A stretch of 64,000 bases of DNA from positions 1 through 64,000 of the forward strand of contig CAIMDB010000006.1 of the NCBI GenBank assembly GCA_903839675.1, read 5' to 3'. Under the pieces are notes generated by a model, which worked only from the letters and a program-made list of their open reading frames with translations, was not told the origin of the DNA and did no database searches. Below are positions 1 through 9,827 of the stretch, in pieces; the stretch's first letter is position 1; each line of letters begins with the position of its first letter. The stretch comes from an uncultured Sphingomonadales bacterium (GTDB taxonomy: Bacteria; Pseudomonadota; Alphaproteobacteria; Sphingomonadales; Sphingomonadaceae). The position numbers and the translations under genes were made by a program.

Positions 1-33
1 CCGGCGATTTAAGACGATCTTGCCCACCCCCAG

Positions 34-55
34 CCCCTCCCGCAAGCGGGAGGGG
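34..55. repeat. GC-rich perfect hairpin downstream of the valine operon
   Basis: Two 10-base arms, CCCCTCCCGC and GCGGGAGGGG, are separated by AA. The hairpin lies 5 bases past the stop of the last gene of the minus-strand valine operon, so it could end that transcript, but no T-run follows on the minus strand. Short CCTCCCGC-type palindromes recur between genes in many alphaproteobacteria, so a dispersed repeat is as likely as a dedicated terminator. Confidence 0.5.
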
Positions 56-60
56 GAGTA

Positions 61-843
61 TCATTTCCCCTTCCACACGCCAGGGCGCTTTTCGATAAAC
101 GCGGCCATGCCTTCGGCCTTATCCTCGGTCGCGGTCAGCACTTGGAAGATGCGGCGCTCCATCAGCAGGCCCTGATCGAGCGTTGTCTCGAACGCGGCGT
201 TGACCATTTCCTTGTTCGCGATGGCCGCAAGCGGCGGCATCGCGGCGATCTCGGTCGCGGTCTTCAGCGCCTCCTCAACGAGCGAGGCCAGCGGCAGGAC
301 GCGGGCGACGAGGCCCGAACGTTCGGCTTCTTCCGCGCCCATCATGCGGCCGGTCAGGCACATTTCCATGGCCTTCGCCTTGCCGATGGCGCGCGTCAGC
401 CGCTGTGATCCGCCCATGCCCGGGCCGACGCCGAGCTTGATTTCGGGCTGGCCGAATTTCGCATTTTCGCTCGCGATGATGAAATCCGCCATCATGGCCA
501 ATTCACACCCGCCACCCAGCGCAAAGCCGTTGACGGCGGCGATCCAGGGCTTGCGCGTGGTCTTGACGACATGGCTCGTCCAGCGCGCGAAAAAGTCCTG
601 CGCGTAAAACTCTGCCGCAGGTTTTTCGGCCATCTCCTTGATGTCCGCGCCCGCTGCAAAGGCCTTCTCGCCTGAACCTGTGAGGACGGCACAGCGTTGC
701 GATGCATCCGCCTCAAACGCGGCGAAGGCGACGATCAGTTCTTCGAGCACCTGCGCATTCAATGCGTTCAACGCCTGCGGACGGTTGAGCGTGATCAGGG
801 TGACAGCGTCCCGCTGTTCAACAAGGATGGTCTCATACGTCAT
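61..843 (-). CDS. enoyl-CoA hydratase
   Basis: This 260-residue protein of the crotonase superfamily would hydrate trans-2-enoyl-CoA to 3-hydroxyacyl-CoA; here the likely substrate is methacrylyl-CoA from valine. The N-terminus has the family pattern of a beta strand followed by [10 protein letters not shown]. The oxyanion region [10 protein letters not shown] is at about residues 61-70. The two catalytic acids are visible as GGGCE (Glu114) and GQPEIKLG (Glu134). I chose the ATG at 843 because it overlaps the stop of the upstream gene as ATGA; an in-frame ATG at 855 would add four residues. It is the last gene of the mmsA operon, and its place beside 3-hydroxyisobutyryl-CoA hydrolase supports a valine-pathway role over general beta-oxidation. 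Confidence 0.9.
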   Translation of the reverse strand: MTYETILVEQRDAVTLITLNRPQALNALNAQVLEELIVAFAAFEADASQRCAVLTGSGEKAFAAGADIKEMAEKPAAEFYAQDFFARWTSHVVKTTRKPWIAAVNGFALGGGCELAMMADFIIASENAKFGQPEIKLGVGPGMGGSQRLTRAIGKAKAMEMCLTGRMMGAEEAERSGLVARVLPLASLVEEALKTATEIAAMPPLAAIANKEMVNAAFETTLDQGLLMERRIFQVLTATEDKAEGMAAFIEKRPGVWKGK

Positions 844-1883
844 AGGGGTTTCCATTCTTCATTTGATGGTAGCGGGGCAAAGATGCCCTCAATTAGATCG
901 CCAGTGACACCTTCCGGCGTCGCGGGGGCCCATTTGGGCGCGTTGTCCTTATCGACAATGACCGCGCGGACGCCCTCGGCGAAGTCGGGGCGGGTCAAAA
1001 CGCGCGAGGCAATGCGGTATTCCATCACCATATTCGCGGCGAAATCTGCACAGGACAGGCTGTCTTTAAGTTGGCGCAGCGCGACCTTGCAGGTCTGCGG
1101 GCTTTTGGTGCCGAGCGTCGCCAGTTCCTTCGCGGACCAGTCCGACCCTTCCGCCTCAAGCGCGGCGAGGATGTCCTCATAGCGATCCGACGCGAACAGC
1201 CGGTCGATCTGCCCGACATTGGCGGCGATCCGCGCCGGCGGCGGCGCGTCGGCATAGGATGCGAGGATGGCGTCGGCGCGCGCCGGGTCTGCTGCGATCT
1301 CTGCCTTGGCTTCGGCCAATGTCGAAGCCGGCAGGTAATGCGTAGCAAGGCCAATCTCAACGCATTCCGCGCCGTCAAGCCGCGCACCGGTGAGCGCCAG
1401 AAACGGGCCGACACGTCCCGGCAGGCGGGAGAGATACCAGCCGCCGCCTACATCGGGGAACAAGCCGATGCCCGTCTCCGGCATGGCAAAGCGCGTGTTC
1501 TCGGTCGCCACGCGGAAGGTCGCGGGCTGGCTGATCCCGACGCCGCCGCCCATGGTGATGCCGTCCATGAAGGCGATCACCGGCTTGGGATAAGTGAACA
1601 GCAGGTGGTTGAGCTGATATTCGTCGTGGAAGAATTTGCAGCCGGAGACGCCGCCATCGTTGAGCGCAGAGTTGCGCAGGAAAGCGATGTCGCCGCCCGA
1701 GCAAAACCCGCGCCCTTCCGCATGATCGATAATAATTGCCTCGACCGCCGGATTGTCCCGCCAGTCGAGCAACGCCGCCGTCATGATATGCACCATGTCG
1801 AGCGTCAGCGCGTGGATAGCCGACGGGCGATTGAGGCTTAGAAAGCCGACCTTGCCTTCGATGCGGGTGAGAACGTCGGTCAC
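840..1883 (-). CDS. 3-hydroxyisobutyryl-CoA hydrolase (enoyl-CoA hydratase/isomerase family)
   Basis: At 347 residues this is longer than a plain hydratase and fits the hydrolase branch of the crotonase fold, which releases free 3-hydroxyisobutyrate from its CoA ester in valine breakdown. Diagnostic stretches are FCSGGDI (about 60-66), [11 protein letters not shown] (about 108-118) and [20 protein letters not shown] (about 135-154), the last typical of this subgroup. It overlaps the upstream dehydrogenase by 4 bases and the downstream hydratase by 4 bases, so the three are probably translationally coupled. The product would be oxidised by 3-hydroxyisobutyrate dehydrogenase (not in this window) before MmsA acts. 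Confidence 0.9.
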   Translation of the reverse strand: MTDVLTRIEGKVGFLSLNRPSAIHALTLDMVHIMTAALLDWRDNPAVEAIIIDHAEGRGFCSGGDIAFLRNSALNDGGVSGCKFFHDEYQLNHLLFTYPKPVIAFMDGITMGGGVGISQPATFRVATENTRFAMPETGIGLFPDVGGGWYLSRLPGRVGPFLALTGARLDGAECVEIGLATHYLPASTLAEAKAEIAADPARADAILASYADAPPPARIAANVGQIDRLFASDRYEDILAALEAEGSDWSAKELATLGTKSPQTCKVALRQLKDSLSCADFAANMVMEYRIASRVLTRPDFAEGVRAVIVDKDNAPKWAPATPEGVTGDLIEGIFAPLPSNEEWKPL

Positions 1884-3025
1884 TGGCGTGTCAGCTCCCG
1901 CCCGATGATCATACGCATGACTTGGTTGGTTCCTTCGAGGATCGAGTGGACGCGCAGGTCGCGCCAGAAACGTTCGATGGGGTAGTCTTTTAGGTAGCCA
2001 TAGCCACCGAAGAGCTGGAGCGCCTTGTTGACGATCTCGCTGCCGCTGTCGGTCGCGAGGCGCTTGGCCATCGCGGAAAAGCGTGTCTTGTCCGGCGCGT
2101 TGGCGTTCACCTTGGCCGCGGCGAGATAAAGGAGCGCGCGCGCCGCTTCCAGGTCCGTCGCCATATCGGCAAGCGTGAATTGCGTGTTCTGGAAATCGGC
2201 AACGGCTTGCCCGAACTGCTGGCGCTCCTTGGTGTATTTGATCGCCTCATCCAGGCAGCGCTGCGCCCCGCCCAGCGAGCAGGCACCGATATTGAGGCGC
2301 CCACCATCCAGCCCCGCCATGGCAAAGCGGAAGCCATCGCCCTCCGCCCCCACACGGTTGGCAACAGGCACGCGGCAATCCTCGAAGATCACCTGCGCTG
2401 TGGGCGACGCGTTCCAGCCAAGCTTCTTTTCCGGCGCGCCAAAGGACAGGCCGGGCGTGTCCTTTTCAACCACGATGCAAGTGATGCCCTTCGCGCCATT
2501 GTCATTCGTCCGCACCATGACGACGTAGACGTCGTTATAGCCCGCGCCTGAAATGAACTGCTTGGTGCCGTTCAGCACATAATGGTCACCATCCAGCCGC
2601 GCCGTCGTCTTGAGCGCAGCAGCATCTGACCCGGAGCCGGGCTCCGTCAGGCAATAGCTCGCGATCTTTTCCATGCTGACAAGTGCAGGAAGGTAACGGG
2701 ATTTGAGATCATCACTGCCGAACGTGTCGATCATCCATGCAGCCATATTGTGGATGGAGATGAACGAGCTCGTCGCCGGGCAGCCATAGGCCATCGCCTC
2801 CATGATCAGCGCCGCCTCCAGCCGCCCGAGGCCAATGCCGCCCGATTCTTCGGAGACATAGATTGACCCGAAGCCCAGCTCCCCCGCCGCTTTCCAGACG
2901 TCGACGGGGTAATGATGCTCTTCGTCCCAGCTTGCGGCGAACGGCGTGATGCGGTCTGCCGTGAACTTCTTCGCCATTTCCTGAATGGCAAGCTGGTCTT
3001 CGTTGAGATCAAACTGGCTGGTCAT
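1880..3025 (-). CDS. isobutyryl-CoA dehydrogenase-type acyl-CoA dehydrogenase
   Basis: This 381-residue flavoprotein would oxidise short branched acyl-CoA (isobutyryl-CoA in valine catabolism) and pass electrons to ETF. The family signatures are present in order: YCLTEPGSGSDA (about 137-148), the flavin-contacting FISGAGYNDVY (about 157-167), a helical C-terminal domain, and ILEGTNQVMR near the end with the catalytic base Glu at about 364. The substrate assignment comes from the operon (mmsA and 3-hydroxyisobutyryl-CoA hydrolase); sequence alone would also allow another short-chain acyl-CoA. The ATG is 18 bases from the stop of the upstream secreted-protein gene. Confidence 0.88.
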   Translation of the reverse strand: MTSQFDLNEDQLAIQEMAKKFTADRITPFAASWDEEHHYPVDVWKAAGELGFGSIYVSEESGGIGLGRLEAALIMEAMAYGCPATSSFISIHNMAAWMIDTFGSDDLKSRYLPALVSMEKIASYCLTEPGSGSDAAALKTTARLDGDHYVLNGTKQFISGAGYNDVYVVMVRTNDNGAKGITCIVVEKDTPGLSFGAPEKKLGWNASPTAQVIFEDCRVPVANRVGAEGDGFRFAMAGLDGGRLNIGACSLGGAQRCLDEAIKYTKERQQFGQAVADFQNTQFTLADMATDLEAARALLYLAAAKVNANAPDKTRFSAMAKRLATDSGSEIVNKALQLFGGYGYLKDYPIERFWRDLRVHSILEGTNQVMRMIIGRELTRQ

Positions 3026-3043
3026 CGGGTCCGTCCATTGTCC

Positions 3044-4297
3044 TTACTGGGTGGCCGGCGCAGGTGCGGGTGTCGGCTCGTCCTTTGCTGCCGCAGGTGC
3101 AGCGGCGTTGGTCGCATCACCTTCGGCTTTGGTCGGAGCAGCCGTCCAAACATCTGCGATACCGGGATAATCGCTGCGCGTCATGCTGGTTCCAAAACAG
3201 CTATAGGTCGCACGGTTTTTGATCGGAGCTTCGCTCAATCGCTCCGCCAGAGCGGGCTGGAAAGTCGCCAGTCCAGCGCGCGCGGCAGCGGCATCCCGAA
3301 CCAGACCCATTTCAATCACGCGCTTTCCGTCCGGCTTCTTCATATTCACGGGCAGTATGTCGGTCAGATAGGCGATTTCCCCCGCCTTCACCGTAAACAT
3401 AGGTGCGCCGAAGCAATATGTCGTGCCAAGGTTCATCTTCCCAAGCCCGTCAAAGTCGATGACATAGCTGCCGGGCGACAGACGGACGATGTGCAGTTCG
3501 TAGGGCGATGTTTTGTCAGCCGAGGTCACATCGGTGGAATAGACAGTTTTGTCGCCCTTCTTCTTCCAGTCACGCGGCTGGAAGACGAGGTCTCCCTTGT
3601 CTGCATCAAAGCGCTTGAAGCTCATGATGCCATGCTGGTTTCCACTTTCAGCGGAACGGCGGAACGCGACCACGACAGCCGCCTCATTGTCGCCGATGAT
3701 GATGGGTGCCTTGGGGTCGATTTTCTTCCCGGCAAAAAACTGAGCTGGCCCTGCCGCGGGCATGGGCGTTTCAAACTTGCGGTCGAAGGATGTGACCGAC
3801 GTGATGTCGCCTGTCACGTCGGATGCGCCGACGATGCGGTTGAAGTAGGCGTCCTTATCGGCGTCGGCCAAGGCTGCGACGCGCGCAGTCTCATCCGCAG
3901 GCAGTTCAACAAGCCGCCAGCCGCGGATCATCAGGCAAGACCGCCGGTTGGCACGGCGTTGCTGGCCTTCAATAATGGCGGCACCAATAGCAGCGCCAAT
4001 GCCACCGCCGATAGCCCCTGCCATTGGCGAGATGGCCGGGTTGTAAAGCGAAGGGTTGTAAAAGGTCACCGTGCCCGCTGGCGTCCGCGATCCGCGCGCA
4101 ATCAGGCGGCATTCCTGCCAGTCGCGATCATAATCGGCACGCGCGGCTCCGGGCTTGTTGTAGAAGCGATTGTCTTTGAGGTCGCGGGATGCGTCCTTTG
4201 CGATTTCCTCCGGTGTATCCTCATCCTGCGGAGCAGTTTGCGCAATTGCCTGAAACGGCAGTGCACCGGCAGCCAAAATCAACATCACCTTCTTCAT
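3044..4297 (-). CDS. secreted protein of unknown function with a glycine-zipper segment
   Basis: I do not recognise this 417-residue family. Residues 1-20 form a clear Sec signal peptide ending AIAQ. At about residues 88-104 there is a small-residue stretch, AGAIGGGIGAAIGAAII, resembling the glycine zippers of outer-membrane or surface proteins. The rest looks like soluble beta-rich sequence with SPGSYVIDF and YCFGAPMF motifs, and the last 30 residues are Ala/Pro-rich low complexity. It sits between mmsA (64-base gap) and the acyl-CoA dehydrogenase (18-base gap) on the same strand, so it is probably co-transcribed with valine catabolism although nothing in the sequence suggests an enzyme. An envelope or lipid-layer role is possible but unproven. 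Confidence 0.75.
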   Translation of the reverse strand: MKKVMLILAAGALPFQAIAQTAPQDEDTPEEIAKDASRDLKDNRFYNKPGAARADYDRDWQECRLIARGSRTPAGTVTFYNPSLYNPAISPMAGAIGGGIGAAIGAAIIEGQQRRANRRSCLMIRGWRLVELPADETARVAALADADKDAYFNRIVGASDVTGDITSVTSFDRKFETPMPAAGPAQFFAGKKIDPKAPIIIGDNEAAVVVAFRRSAESGNQHGIMSFKRFDADKGDLVFQPRDWKKKGDKTVYSTDVTSADKTSPYELHIVRLSPGSYVIDFDGLGKMNLGTTYCFGAPMFTVKAGEIAYLTDILPVNMKKPDGKRVIEMGLVRDAAAARAGLATFQPALAERLSEAPIKNRATYSCFGTSMTRSDYPGIADVWTAAPTKAEGDATNAAAPAAAKDEPTPAPAPATQ

Positions 4298-4361
4298 CGC
4301 TTACTCCCCTATTACAGGCCCCGCCGCCATACGGGCGAACGGGGCGTTACAGATCACATCA

Positions 4362-5858
4362 TCACCCCATTGTTGGGATGATGAAGGCGTTTCCGCCATC
4401 CACTGACCCATCGGGCCAGCGGGCCGTAATCTTCTTCTTCTTGGTCCAAAAGGCAATGCCGTCCATGCCGTACTGGTCGGTGTCCCCAAAGCCGGAACGC
4501 TTCCATCCGCCAAAGCTGTGATAGGCGACAGGGACAGGGATTGGCACGTTGATGCCGACCATGCCGACATTTACGCGCGCGGCGAATTCACGCGCGGCGT
4601 GGCCGTTGCGGGTGAAGATGGCGACGCCGTTACCGTACTGATGCTTGCTCGGCAGGCTCAGCGCCTCTTCAAAATCCTTGGCGCGGACGATCTGGAGGAC
4701 CGGGCCGAAGATTTCATTGTGATAGCTGGTCATGTCCGTGGTCACATGGTCAAGCAGCGTCGGACCGACGAAATAACCTTCTTCATGCCCCTGCAGGGTG
4801 AAGCCACGCCCGTCGATGACGAGTTCGCTGCCTTCATTGACCGCGGTCTCAATCCAGCGTTCGATATTGGCCTTGTGCATCGCCGTGACGACGGGGCCAT
4901 ACTGCGCGTCGGGATCAGTCGAGATGCCGACCTTGAGCGCTTCGATGGCCGGGATGAGCTTTGCCTTGAGCCGTTCGGCTGTGTCTTCGCCCACCGGCAC
5001 CACAACCGGCAGCGCCATGCAGCGTTCACCGGCCGAGCCGAAGGCCGCACCGCATAGATCGCCGACCACCTGATCGAGATCGGCATCGGGCATGACGATA
5101 CCGTGGTTCTTGGCACCGCCCATCGCCTGGATGCGCTTGCCCGCTGCGACGCCGCGCGAATAGACATATTGGGCGATATCTGACGATCCGACGAAGCTGA
5201 CCGCGCCGATGGCCGGATGATCGAGGATCAAGTCCACCATTTCCTTGTCGCCATGGACGACCTGGAAAATGCCTTCGGGCATGCCGGCTTCCAGGAAGAG
5301 TTCGGCAAGGCGGACGGGGACAGTTGGGTCGCGCTCGCTCGGCTTTAGGATGAAGGCATTGCCGACGCTGGTCGCGACAGCACCCATCCACAGCGGGATC
5401 ATTGCTGGGAAGTTGAACGGAGTGATGCCCGCGCCAATGCCGATGGGCTGGCGCATCGAATAGACGTCGATGCCGGGACCTGCGCCATTGGTGTATTCGC
5501 CCTTCATGACGTGCGGCAGGCCGCAGCAGAATTCGACCACTTCAAGCCCGCGCTGGATATCACCCTTTGAGTCGGCGATGACCTTGCCGTGCTCAGCCGA
5601 GAGCATGTGCGCCAGTTCATCCATGTTCTTTTCGATCAGGGACTTGAACTCGAACATCACGCGCGCACGGCGCTGCGGGTTCATGGCGGCCCAGCCGGGC
5701 TGCGCCTTTGCAGCGGCCTGCACGGCGCGCTCCAGCACGGCAGCATCGCCTAGTGCAACCTGCGCCTGAACGCCGCCATTATTGGGGTCAAACACGTCGC
5801 TATGGCGCGACGCTGCGCCTCCTGAACCACCGACGATAAAATGATCAATCTGGCGCAT
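4362..5858 (-). CDS. mmsA: methylmalonate-semialdehyde dehydrogenase (CoA-acylating)
   Basis: This 498-residue aldehyde dehydrogenase converts methylmalonate semialdehyde plus CoA and NAD to propionyl-CoA, the last step of distal valine degradation. MmsA-type features are the PFNFPAMIPLWM stretch (about 147-158), GAKNH (about 248-252) in place of the catalytic-Glu region of ordinary aldehyde dehydrogenases, and the nucleophile in SAGERCMAL (Cys280). Length is normal for the family. It is the first gene of the operon, and its ATG has a strong upstream GGAGAAG. Neighbouring isobutyryl-CoA dehydrogenase and 3-hydroxyisobutyryl-CoA hydrolase genes support the call. Confidence 0.96.
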   Translation of the reverse strand: MRQIDHFIVGGSGGAASRHSDVFDPNNGGVQAQVALGDAAVLERAVQAAAKAQPGWAAMNPQRRARVMFEFKSLIEKNMDELAHMLSAEHGKVIADSKGDIQRGLEVVEFCCGLPHVMKGEYTNGAGPGIDVYSMRQPIGIGAGITPFNFPAMIPLWMGAVATSVGNAFILKPSERDPTVPVRLAELFLEAGMPEGIFQVVHGDKEMVDLILDHPAIGAVSFVGSSDIAQYVYSRGVAAGKRIQAMGGAKNHGIVMPDADLDQVVGDLCGAAFGSAGERCMALPVVVPVGEDTAERLKAKLIPAIEALKVGISTDPDAQYGPVVTAMHKANIERWIETAVNEGSELVIDGRGFTLQGHEEGYFVGPTLLDHVTTDMTSYHNEIFGPVLQIVRAKDFEEALSLPSKHQYGNGVAIFTRNGHAAREFAARVNVGMVGINVPIPVPVAYHSFGGWKRSGFGDTDQYGMDGIAFWTKKKKITARWPDGSVDGGNAFIIPTMG

Positions 5859-5987
5859 GCCACTTCTCCAAAATACGTATTCTCAGCCTCGGCTTTGCCG
5901 CGCGGGGGGGGCACAGGCAAGTGGCAATATGGCCGATTACGTCGGCATAATTGCCTAGCATTTTTGCGCAATTGGTAAGGAAAATGT
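5859..5987 (-). promoter_or_regulatory. control region of the mmsA operon with three dyads
   Basis: The 129 bases between mmsA and cysQ contain no gene. They hold three inverted repeats: AATACGTATT at 5872-5881, just upstream of the mmsA ribosome-binding site; GCCGA-N5-TCGGC at 5932-5946; and AATTGC-N13-GCAATT at 5949-5973. A minus-strand promoter must lie here for the valine operon. The density of dyads suggests one or more regulators, but I cannot assign which. The identity of the -35 and -10 boxes is uncertain. Confidence 0.45.
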
Positions 5988-6722
5988 TCAATGCGCCAGC
6001 CCGCGTACCTCGGTGAGCACGCGATCAGCCAGCTCAGGGCGGCAGATCAGCAGGTCCGGCATATAGGTTTCGCGCTGGTTATAGACGAGCGGACTGCCAT
6101 CCACGCGTGAACAGTGCAGGCCATAAGCGCGCGCGACGGCGACCGGTGCGCAGCTGTCCCACTCATATTGGCCACCCGTATGCAGATAGATTTCCGCATC
6201 GCCTTGTACGACCGCCATCGCCTTGGCGCCGGCAGAGCCCATGGGGACGAGCTCTGCCCCCAGCGCATCGGCCACGGCCAAAGCTTCGGCCGCGGGGCGC
6301 GTGCGGCTGACCAGCATCCGCAGCTTGTCTGGTGCAGGTCGCAGCGGGGTCGGTTGGTCTGTGCGCAGGACAAGGCCGGAACCGGGCAAGGCGACGGCGC
6401 CGATGGTTGCGACACCATCAATGGCGAGCCCCACGTGCACCGCCCAGTCGGCGCGAGCCTCGCCATATTCGCGGGTGCCATCGACGGGATCGATGATCCA
6501 GACGCGCGACTTGCTAAGGCGGGCATCGTTGTCCTTTTCCTCTTCGGAGAGGAGCCCGTCGTCGGGCCGCTGTTCGCGGATGGCGTGGCACAGGAACTGG
6601 TTGGCCGTCGCGTCACCTGCGGCCCCCAACGCCTTCAGGCTGAGCACATTGGACGACCGCACCTCGATCAGCAGTCGCCCCGCGACTTCGGCCAAATGGG
6701 CGGCCAGTTCCGCATCCGTCAT
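5988..6722 (-). CDS. cysQ: 3'(2'),5'-bisphosphate nucleotidase, CysQ type
   Basis: This inositol-monophosphatase-fold enzyme removes 3'-phosphoadenosine 5'-phosphate (PAP), the by-product of PAPS use, by splitting it to AMP and phosphate. The metal-binding motifs are visible: LLSEEEKD (about 57-64), IIDPVDGTREY (about 77-87) and the C-terminal YEWDSCAP with the conserved Asp. I chose the ATG at 6722 (244 aa), preceded by AAGGG; an in-frame GTG at 6728 is an alternative. It follows cysNC by 17 bases on the same strand, so PAPS formation and PAP clearance are encoded together. Confidence 0.92.
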   Translation of the reverse strand: MTDAELAAHLAEVAGRLLIEVRSSNVLSLKALGAAGDATANQFLCHAIREQRPDDGLLSEEEKDNDARLSKSRVWIIDPVDGTREYGEARADWAVHVGLAIDGVATIGAVALPGSGLVLRTDQPTPLRPAPDKLRMLVSRTRPAAEALAVADALGAELVPMGSAGAKAMAVVQGDAEIYLHTGGQYEWDSCAPVAVARAYGLHCSRVDGSPLVYNQRETYMPDLLICRPELADRVLTEVRGLAH

Positions 6723-6739
6723 CGACACCCTTATTCCCC

Positions 6740-8647
6740 CTATTTCAGCGGCAAGAGCTGCTGAATGATGTAGTCGGCGGCTTCTTCCGCGCTCATTTCT
6801 GCCGTGTTCACACAGATTTCAGGCACTTCCGGCGGCTCATAGGGACTGTCGATCCCGGTGAAGTTCTTGAGTTCGCCCGCACGCGCCTTCTTGTAAAGGC
6901 CCTTCACGTCGCGCTGTTCGGCTACCGCGAGCGGGGTGTCGACATAGATCTCCACAAACTCGCCTGCCGGGATCATCTGGCGCACCATGTCCCGCTCGGC
7001 GCGGAAAGGCGAGATGAACGCGGTCAGGACAATCAGCCCTGCGTCCGCCATCAGTTTCGCAACCTCGCCGACGCGACGGATATTCTCAATCCGGTCCGCT
7101 TCGGTAAAACCAAGGTCCTTGTTGAGGCCGTGGCGGACATTGTCGCCATCCAGAAGGAAGGTGTGGCGGTTCATGAGGTTGAGCCGCTTTTCCACTTCAT
7201 TGGCGATGGTCGATTTACCCGCGCCTGAGAGACCCGTGAACCACAGCACCCGCGGCGTCTGGTTCTTCAGGCGCGCATGTTCTGCGCGCGTGATGTCTGT
7301 GGGCTGCCAATGGACATTCTGCGCGCGGCGCAGCGAGAAGTGCAGCATGCCAGCCGCCACTGTGGCGTTGGTGATCTTGTCGACCAGAATGAACCCGCCC
7401 AGCGTCCGGTTGTCTGCATAGGCTTCAAACACGATGGGCCGGTCGGTCGCGATTTCAACGACGCCGATGGCGTTGAGGTCCAGCGTTTTTGCCGCCAGAT
7501 GTTCCATCGTATTGACGTTGACGACGTATTTCGGCTGCTGGACCGTGGCAGAGACTGTCTGTGTTCCAAGCTTCAGCCAATAGGCCCGGCCCACATGCAT
7601 CGCATCATCATTGAGCCAGACGAGCGTGGACTCAAACTGGTCGCTCGCTTGCGGCGGATTGTCGGCAATGGCGATCACGTCGCCGCGCGAACAGTCAATC
7701 TCATCGGCAAGACAGAGTGTCACGGATTGGCCCGCAACGGCTTCGTCCAGATCGCCACCCAGCGTGACGACGCGGGTGACTTTGCTCGTCTTGCCGGAGG
7801 GCACAACGCGGATTTCGTCACCCGGCTTCAAGCTTCCCGTCGCGATCAGGCCGGAGAAGCCCCGGAAGTCGAGATTGGGCCGGTTGACCCATTGCACCGG
7901 CATGCGGAACGGCTTTCCAGCATCGACGGATGACAGGACTTCAACCGTTTCCAGATGCTCGACCAGCGTCGAGCCGGTGTACCAAGGCGTGTTGGCCGAT
8001 GGGCTGGTGATGTTGTCGCCCTTGAAGCCGGAGATCGGCATCGCGGTGAAACTTTCGATCCCGATCGATTTGGCGAAGGCCGCATAGTCGGCGACGATGT
8101 CGTCAAAGACCTTCGGGTCATAATCGACCAGATCCATCTTGTTGACCGCCAGCACGAGATTGCGGATGCCAATGAGGTGGCAAAGATAACTGTGCCGCCG
8201 CGTCTGGACGAGCACGCCTTTGCGCGCATCAATGAGGATCACGGCCAAGTCGGCGGTCGAGGCGCCGGTCACCATGTTGCGCGTATATTGCTCATGCCCC
8301 GGGCAATCCGCGACGATGAACTTGCGCTTTTCGGTGTTGAAGAAGCGATAGGCGACATCGATGGTGATGCCCTGTTCTCGCTCGGCGGCGAGGCCATCGA
8401 CGAGCAACGCAAAGTCGATCTCCTGACCCTGCGTGCCGACCTTCTTTGAATCTGTTTCCAGCGCGGCCAGCTGATCTTCAAAGATCATCTTGCTGTCATA
8501 CAGCAGCCGCCCGATCAGCGTGGACTTGCCGTCATCGACGCTGCCGCAGGTGATGAAGCGCAGCATCGTCTTGTGCTCATGCTGTGCGAGATAGGCGTCG
8601 ATGTCCTCGGCGATGAGCGCTTCGGTCTGGTAGATGGGCTCGCTCAT
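6740..8647 (-). CDS. cysNC: bifunctional sulfate adenylyltransferase subunit 1 / adenylylsulfate kinase
   Basis: This 635-residue fusion has an N-terminal EF-Tu-like GTPase that drives ATP sulfurylase and a C-terminal APS kinase that makes PAPS. In the GTPase, G1 is GSVDDGKST (about 35-43), G3 is [11 protein letters not shown] and G4 is NKMD. The kinase begins at about residue 470 with the P-loop GLSGAGKST (472-480), followed by [15 protein letters not shown]. The start overlaps the cysD stop as TGATG. CysN/CysC fusions are common in alphaproteobacteria; CysD is its partner subunit. Confidence 0.96.
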   Translation of the reverse strand: MSEPIYQTEALIAEDIDAYLAQHEHKTMLRFITCGSVDDGKSTLIGRLLYDSKMIFEDQLAALETDSKKVGTQGQEIDFALLVDGLAAEREQGITIDVAYRFFNTEKRKFIVADCPGHEQYTRNMVTGASTADLAVILIDARKGVLVQTRRHSYLCHLIGIRNLVLAVNKMDLVDYDPKVFDDIVADYAAFAKSIGIESFTAMPISGFKGDNITSPSANTPWYTGSTLVEHLETVEVLSSVDAGKPFRMPVQWVNRPNLDFRGFSGLIATGSLKPGDEIRVVPSGKTSKVTRVVTLGGDLDEAVAGQSVTLCLADEIDCSRGDVIAIADNPPQASDQFESTLVWLNDDAMHVGRAYWLKLGTQTVSATVQQPKYVVNVNTMEHLAAKTLDLNAIGVVEIATDRPIVFEAYADNRTLGGFILVDKITNATVAAGMLHFSLRRAQNVHWQPTDITRAEHARLKNQTPRVLWFTGLSGAGKSTIANEVEKRLNLMNRHTFLLDGDNVRHGLNKDLGFTEADRIENIRRVGEVAKLMADAGLIVLTAFISPFRAERDMVRQMIPAGEFVEIYVDTPLAVAEQRDVKGLYKKARAGELKNFTGIDSPYEPPEVPEICVNTAEMSAEEAADYIIQQLLPLK

Positions 8648-9561
8648 CAGAAGTACCCCTGCTGCTTCTTCACTTCCATACCAGCGCCGCCCGCGTCCTT
8701 ATCGATGGCGCGACCCTGACGTTCAGAGGTGGTGGTGAGGAGCGTTTCCTGAATGACTTCGGGCAGCGTCTTGGCGGTGCTCTCCACAGCGCCTGTCAGC
8801 GGGAAGCAGCCCAGCGTGCGGAAACGGATCGAGCGGTTGGTGATTTCGGGCTTATTCCCCATCAACTTTTCCAGCCTCTCCACGTCATCTGCCATGAACA
8901 GTTGGCCTTCCCACATATAGGTCGGGCGTTCTTCGGCGAAGTAGAGCGGCACGATCGGCACATCGTTCAGATGGATATACTGCCAGATGTCGAGCTCGGT
9001 CCAATTCGAGATCGGGAAGACGCGGATGCTCTCTCCCTTGTTCTTCTTGGCATTGTAGAGGTTCCAGAGCTCGGGCCGCTGGTTCTTTGGGTCCCAGCCA
9101 TGGCTTGCAGTGCGGAAGCTGAAGATGCGTTCCTTGGCGCGGCTCTTTTCCTCGTCACGCCGCGCGCCGCCAAAGGCAGCGTCAAATCCATATTTGTCGA
9201 GCGCCTGCTTCAGCCCTTCGGTCTTCCACATATCGGTGTGGAGTGCGCCATGATCGAACGGGTTGATGCCGCGCTCCTGCGCTTCCGGGTTCTGGTAGAC
9301 CAGCAATTCCATGCCCGACTCTTTGGCCATCTTGTCGCGCAGGTCGTACATCGCCTTGAACTTCCAGGTCGTATCGACATGGAGCAGAGGGAAGGGCGGG
9401 GGCGAGGGATAAAAGGCCTTGCGCGCCAGATGCAGCATCACGGCGGAATCCTTGCCGACCGAATAGAGCATCACAGGCCGTTCGGCTTCGGCCACCACTT
9501 CACGCATGATGTGGATCGCCTCGGCCTCAAGGCGTTCGAGATGTGTCAGGCTCTTCGTCAT
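8647..9561 (-). CDS. cysD: sulfate adenylyltransferase subunit 2
   Basis: This 304-residue catalytic subunit of ATP sulfurylase makes APS from ATP and sulfate in complex with the CysN GTPase. The PP-loop is [11 protein letters not shown] (about 34-44). [17 protein letters not shown] and the [13 protein letters not shown] stretch are characteristic of CysD and distinguish it from PAPS reductases. It is the first gene of the cysD-cysNC-cysQ run. GGAGTGGATGA immediately precedes the ATG. Sulfite-forming genes (cysH, cysI/J) are not in the window. Confidence 0.96.
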   Translation of the reverse strand: MTKSLTHLERLEAEAIHIMREVVAEAERPVMLYSVGKDSAVMLHLARKAFYPSPPPFPLLHVDTTWKFKAMYDLRDKMAKESGMELLVYQNPEAQERGINPFDHGALHTDMWKTEGLKQALDKYGFDAAFGGARRDEEKSRAKERIFSFRTASHGWDPKNQRPELWNLYNAKKNKGESIRVFPISNWTELDIWQYIHLNDVPIVPLYFAEERPTYMWEGQLFMADDVERLEKLMGNKPEITNRSIRFRTLGCFPLTGAVESTAKTLPEVIQETLLTTTSERQGRAIDKDAGGAGMEVKKQQGYF

Positions 9562-9600
9562 TCATCCACTCCGGGGCACATTCTGGGCGACGATCTCGCA

Positions 9601-9630
9601 CAATAAGGTGGCCGTTTACCCTCCTTATTG
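9601..9630. promoter_or_regulatory. 8-base inverted repeat upstream of cysD
   Basis: CAATAAGG and CCTTATTG form a perfect 8-base dyad with a 14-base spacer, starting 40 bases upstream of the cysD start in the 266-base gap shared with the divergent porin gene. The position fits an operator for a sulfur-responsive regulator. No regulator gene is adjacent and the motif does not match one I know. The rest of the gap (9631-9827) shows no further gene. Confidence 0.4.
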
Positions 9631-9827
9631 GGGGGATGGCACGCAATGTTCGCTATTCAGGATGAAACTGATCTTTTGCCTGCCGTCACTGGCCTGACGC
9701 GCGCGTGCTTGGCTTGTCACGGGTAAACCAACGCGTTAGTTGAATGCCATCCCGGGGCAATGCAACCTCCCGGACAAGCGCAGCGTGCGCTCAAGCGTTG
9801 TCTTCTTTCCTCCGCTAGAGCGGAGCC

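Noticed and set aside
2912-4381. 489-codon plus-strand open frame opposite the secreted protein of the valine operon
   Set aside because: It is antisense to a gene with a clear signal peptide and operon context, is rich in Arg/His, and shows no domain pattern; high GC makes long antisense frames common.
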